NCBI GenBank assembly: GCA_945952355.1 | Contig: CAMFIW010000082.1 | Location: 1 to 8,636 of the forward strand | Source: an uncultured Phenylobacterium sp. | Lineage (GTDB): Bacteria; Pseudomonadota; Alphaproteobacteria; Caulobacterales; Caulobacteraceae | DNA length: 8,636 nt | Reading direction: 5' to 3' | Shown here: in pieces, positions 7,003-8,636 of the stretch | Position numbering within the stretch: the stretch's first letter is position 1 | Layout: each line of letters begins with the position of its first letter | Notes under the pieces: generated by a model | Seen by the model: the letters and a program-made list of their open reading frames with translations, nothing else | Told to the model about the DNA's origin: nothing | The model's database searches: none | Made by a program: the position numbers and the translations under genes

Positions 7003-8136
7003 GTGCTGCGCACCTTCACCTGTCGCACGGGCGGGGACCTGTCGCAGGACGCGCGGAGCGGCGACGACACCTGGGCCTACTCGTACAACGCCAGGAAGCG
7101 TCTGGTGGTCTGGAAGAAGAACGGGACCGACGCCGGCTACTATGGCTACGACTATCAGGGCCACCGGGTGTGGCGCACGGTGTTCGGGACCTCGACGGTC
7201 CAGAGCCACTATGTCTACGACCTGCAGGGCCACCTGATCGCCGAGCATGACGGGGCGACGGGCGCGGTGGTGCGGGAATATGTCTGGCTGGACGACACGC
7301 CGGTGGCGATGATCGACTCATCGTCCGGCACGGCCCAGACCTACTACATCCACACCGGCCAGATCGAAGAGCCGCTGGTGATGACCGACGCCTCCAAGGC
7401 CAAGGTGTGGGACGGCTATGTCGAGCCGTACGGCCAGGCCCAGGTGTTCGGCACGCCCAGCGCCGGGCTGGACCTGCGCCTGCCGGGCCAATTCTACGAA
7501 GCCGAGACCGGCGGCCTGAACCAGAACTGGAACCGGAACTACGATCCGAGCCTGGGGCGGTACGCGCAGGTCGATCCGCTGGGCATCGACGTAGGTCAGG
7601 ATCCCTATATGTATGTGAATGGAAGGCCGCTGGAGTTCACTGATCCCAACGGCAAATTTCTGGTCGGCCTCGCGGGTGCAGGTATCGGCGGAATTGTCGG
7701 CGGGGGAACCAACCTAGGAACGCAGCTCATTCAAAACCATGGTGATTGGAGCAAGGTTAATTGGTCGAATGTCGGTTGGTCTGCCGGCACGGGTGCTCTG
7801 CAAGGGTTTCTGATGACGACGCCGCTTGGTCTAGACATTTGGGCTACTATGGCGATCGGCGCTGGAACCAATCTTCTCAACTACGCTCTGACCACTCCCG
7901 TCCCCTATGATTGTTGCCCGCCGGGCAAGTGCTGGACCCTGGAGGGGGCGGGCTGGGCGGTTGGAACTGGAGCCCTCGGAGCTTGGCTGGGAGGGACCGC
8001 CCCGAACCCCTATATGTTCATCAAGCCGTCGCCGTTCCTCAACGACCTCGGGCTTGTGACTAAAATGGTTTCGCCAAAGGTGATGGTCACCAATTTGTTG
8101 GGTTCCACCGTAAGCAATGTGCCGCAGCCGCAATGA
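7003..8136 (+). CDS. 5'-truncated Rhs protein: end of core plus variable C-terminal tip (orphan Rhs-CT)
   Basis: 377 codons from GTG 7003; the frame is open back to a stop at 6931-6933. Residues about 20-218 are the end of an Rhs/YD-repeat core: WAYSYNARKRL (24-34), YGYDYQGHRVWR (47-58), YVYDLQGHLIAEHD (70-83), and the Rhs-associated core NYDPSLGRYAQVDPLGID (179-196) closing with DPNGK (214-218). Full-length Rhs proteins run to well over 1000 residues; the N-terminus and nearly all repeats are absent. Early residues FTCRTGGDLSQD look like a degraded FTYDxxGxLSQD repeat. No ribosome binding site precedes the GTG, so this may be an untranslated remnant or a silent orphan tip. Residues 219-377 are the variable tip: Gly-rich, hydrophobic (219-245, 256-297, 315-330), with CCPPGKC (304-310) and no toxin family I recognise. 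GC falls from 41/60 (7501-7560) to 34/60 (7741-7800). Intact tips of this kind are effectors released from the Rhs shell; activity is inferred, with membrane action the best guess. Confidence 0.8.
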   Translation: MLRTFTCRTGGDLSQDARSGDDTWAYSYNARKRLVVWKKNGTDAGYYGYDYQGHRVWRTVFGTSTVQSHYVYDLQGHLIAEHDGATGAVVREYVWLDDTPVAMIDSSSGTAQTYYIHTGQIEEPLVMTDASKAKVWDGYVEPYGQAQVFGTPSAGLDLRLPGQFYEAETGGLNQNWNRNYDPSLGRYAQVDPLGIDVGQDPYMYVNGRPLEFTDPNGKFLVGLAGAGIGGIVGGGTNLGTQLIQNHGDWSKVNWSNVGWSAGTGALQGFLMTTPLGLDIWATMAIGAGTNLLNYALTTPVPYDCCPPGKCWTLEGAGWAVGTGALGAWLGGTAPNPYMFIKPSPFLNDLGLVTKMVSPKVMVTNLLGSTVSNVPQPQ

Positions 8137-8339
8137 AAATTCGATCTATCACGCTTAGACGTACTCTGGTGGTGCTGCCATATATTGCAGCGGGTGCTGG
8201 TTTGGTGGCAATCTCTATAAAGATATCAAAATATCGCATGTCTGACTGGTCGAAGTACACGTTCTACGCGATATTTGCTTCCATATTTTTGTGCAAGATC
8301 TTTAGCGATTGGAGGCGATCAAAAGGCGGCGGCTATTAA
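8133..8339 (+). CDS. Small two-TM membrane protein, candidate immunity protein
   Basis: 68 aa. Its ATG overlaps the Rhs stop codon (ATGA), and no separate ribosome binding site is visible, so translation is probably coupled to the Rhs tip. It has a basic N-terminus (MKIRSITLRR), a first hydrophobic helix (about 11-30, TLVVLPYIAAGAGLVAISI), a short polar loop, a second helix (about 43-58, TFYAIFASIFLCKIF) and a basic end (WRRSKGGGY). By the positive-inside rule both ends face the cytoplasm. No homologue is recognised. Genes placed directly after Rhs-CT tips usually encode the cognate immunity protein, and a small membrane protein would suit a membrane-acting toxin; this is inference from position. 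GC is about 45% (24/60 in 8221-8280) against about 70% in the SDR genes, a sign of acquisition together with the tip. Confidence 0.65.
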   Translation: MKIRSITLRRTLVVLPYIAAGAGLVAISIKISKYRMSDWSKYTFYAIFASIFLCKIFSDWRRSKGGGY

Positions 8340-8412
8340 GTTTGGAGGCGCAGATGGTTGAGTGAGTGCGTTCTCGAAATCTGTGAGACGGTAGCTCTTG
8401 GGGTGATGGCTA

Positions 8413-8636
8413 GTGTGGAGCCTTGGCCGAGGTCGCGAGTGGCGGCAGATTGCGTTCTCTGGATTTGGCAAGCGCGTGTGGCGAAGAAGACTGTCGGGCG
8501 TTGTGGTTTCGGTCCTCGCGCACCTTTTCTGCGTAGGGCTGATGCTCCTTGGCTTGGCCGCCAAGGCCTATGGTGATCTTGGCGGGGCCGATGGCGTCGG
8601 AATTGCGGTTAGCCTCGTGTCGGGACTGCCCAAGGC
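8413..8636 (+). CDS. N-terminus of a single-TM protein, cut by window edge
   Basis: A frame open from GTG 8413 (in-frame stop at 8404-8406) to the window edge gives 74 complete codons. The order is a basic, Trp/Arg-rich segment (VWSLGRGREWRQ and FGKRVWRRR), a hydrophobic helix (about 28-46, SGVVVSVLAHLFCVGLMLL), then AAKAYGDLGG and GVGIAVSLVSGLP. A cytoplasmic basic start, one helix containing SVLAH and a periplasmic continuation resemble TonB/TolA-type N-termini, but too little is present to assign a family. GTG 8476 is an alternative start closer to the helix; neither has a strong ribosome binding site. The overlapping 72-codon frame ending at 8576 is judged a shadow because this frame has the protein-like hydrophobicity pattern. 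GC rises again here, so it may be outside the Rhs tip insertion. Confidence 0.5.
   Translation, partial: MWSLGRGREWRQIAFSGFGKRVWRRRLSGVVVSVLAHLFCVGLMLLGLAAKAYGDLGGADGVGIAVSLVSGLPK

Noticed and set aside
8358..8576. 72-codon plus-strand frame at the right edge
   Set aside because: It lies in a different frame over the more protein-like 8413-8636 frame and shows no motif, helix or ribosome binding site.
1..8636. CRISPR array, rRNA, tRNA, insertion sequence or transposase
   Set aside because: No regularly spaced direct repeats, RNA gene signatures or transposase motifs were seen on reading both strands.

Overview
The window looks like chromosomal DNA from a GC-rich alphaproteobacterium. Caulobacterales (Phenylobacterium/Caulobacter-like) is the best guess, from about 65-70% GC in the housekeeping part, GTG starts, a PEPxxWA-type PEP-CTERM protein and the mix of periplasmic hydrolases. 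The genus is an inference; there is no rRNA or marker gene here.

Left half (1-4966), all on the minus strand: the 5' part of a YfiR/DUF4154 periplasmic protein running off the left edge; a secreted M20-family amidohydrolase of the AbgB type; a small secreted PEP-CTERM protein with its own strong terminator; and a secreted S10 serine carboxypeptidase, also with a good terminator. All four have N-terminal export signals, so this is a cell-envelope or extracellular block. Terminators at 2396-2422 and 3274-3305 split it into at least three transcription units.

Middle (4967-6660): a 195-nt divergent intergenic region, then a plus-strand pair of short-chain dehydrogenases/reductases overlapping by 4 nt (GTGA), so probably translationally coupled. 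Their cofactor-site residues differ (NADP-like in the first, NAD-like in the second) and each has a changed canonical SDR motif.

Right part (6661-8636): a roughly 340-nt non-coding stretch with hairpins and an AT-rich junction, then a 5'-truncated Rhs gene. It keeps only the last part of the Rhs core, followed by a 159-residue glycine-rich, hydrophobic variable tip. An overlapping (ATGA) 68-aa two-TM protein follows at about 45% GC. This has the layout of an orphan Rhs-CT toxin/immunity module, and its tip contains an internal duplication. At the right edge an open frame (8413-8636) begins a protein with one N-terminal membrane helix; it is cut by the window. The Rhs-CT/immunity module is the most likely place for undescribed biology.
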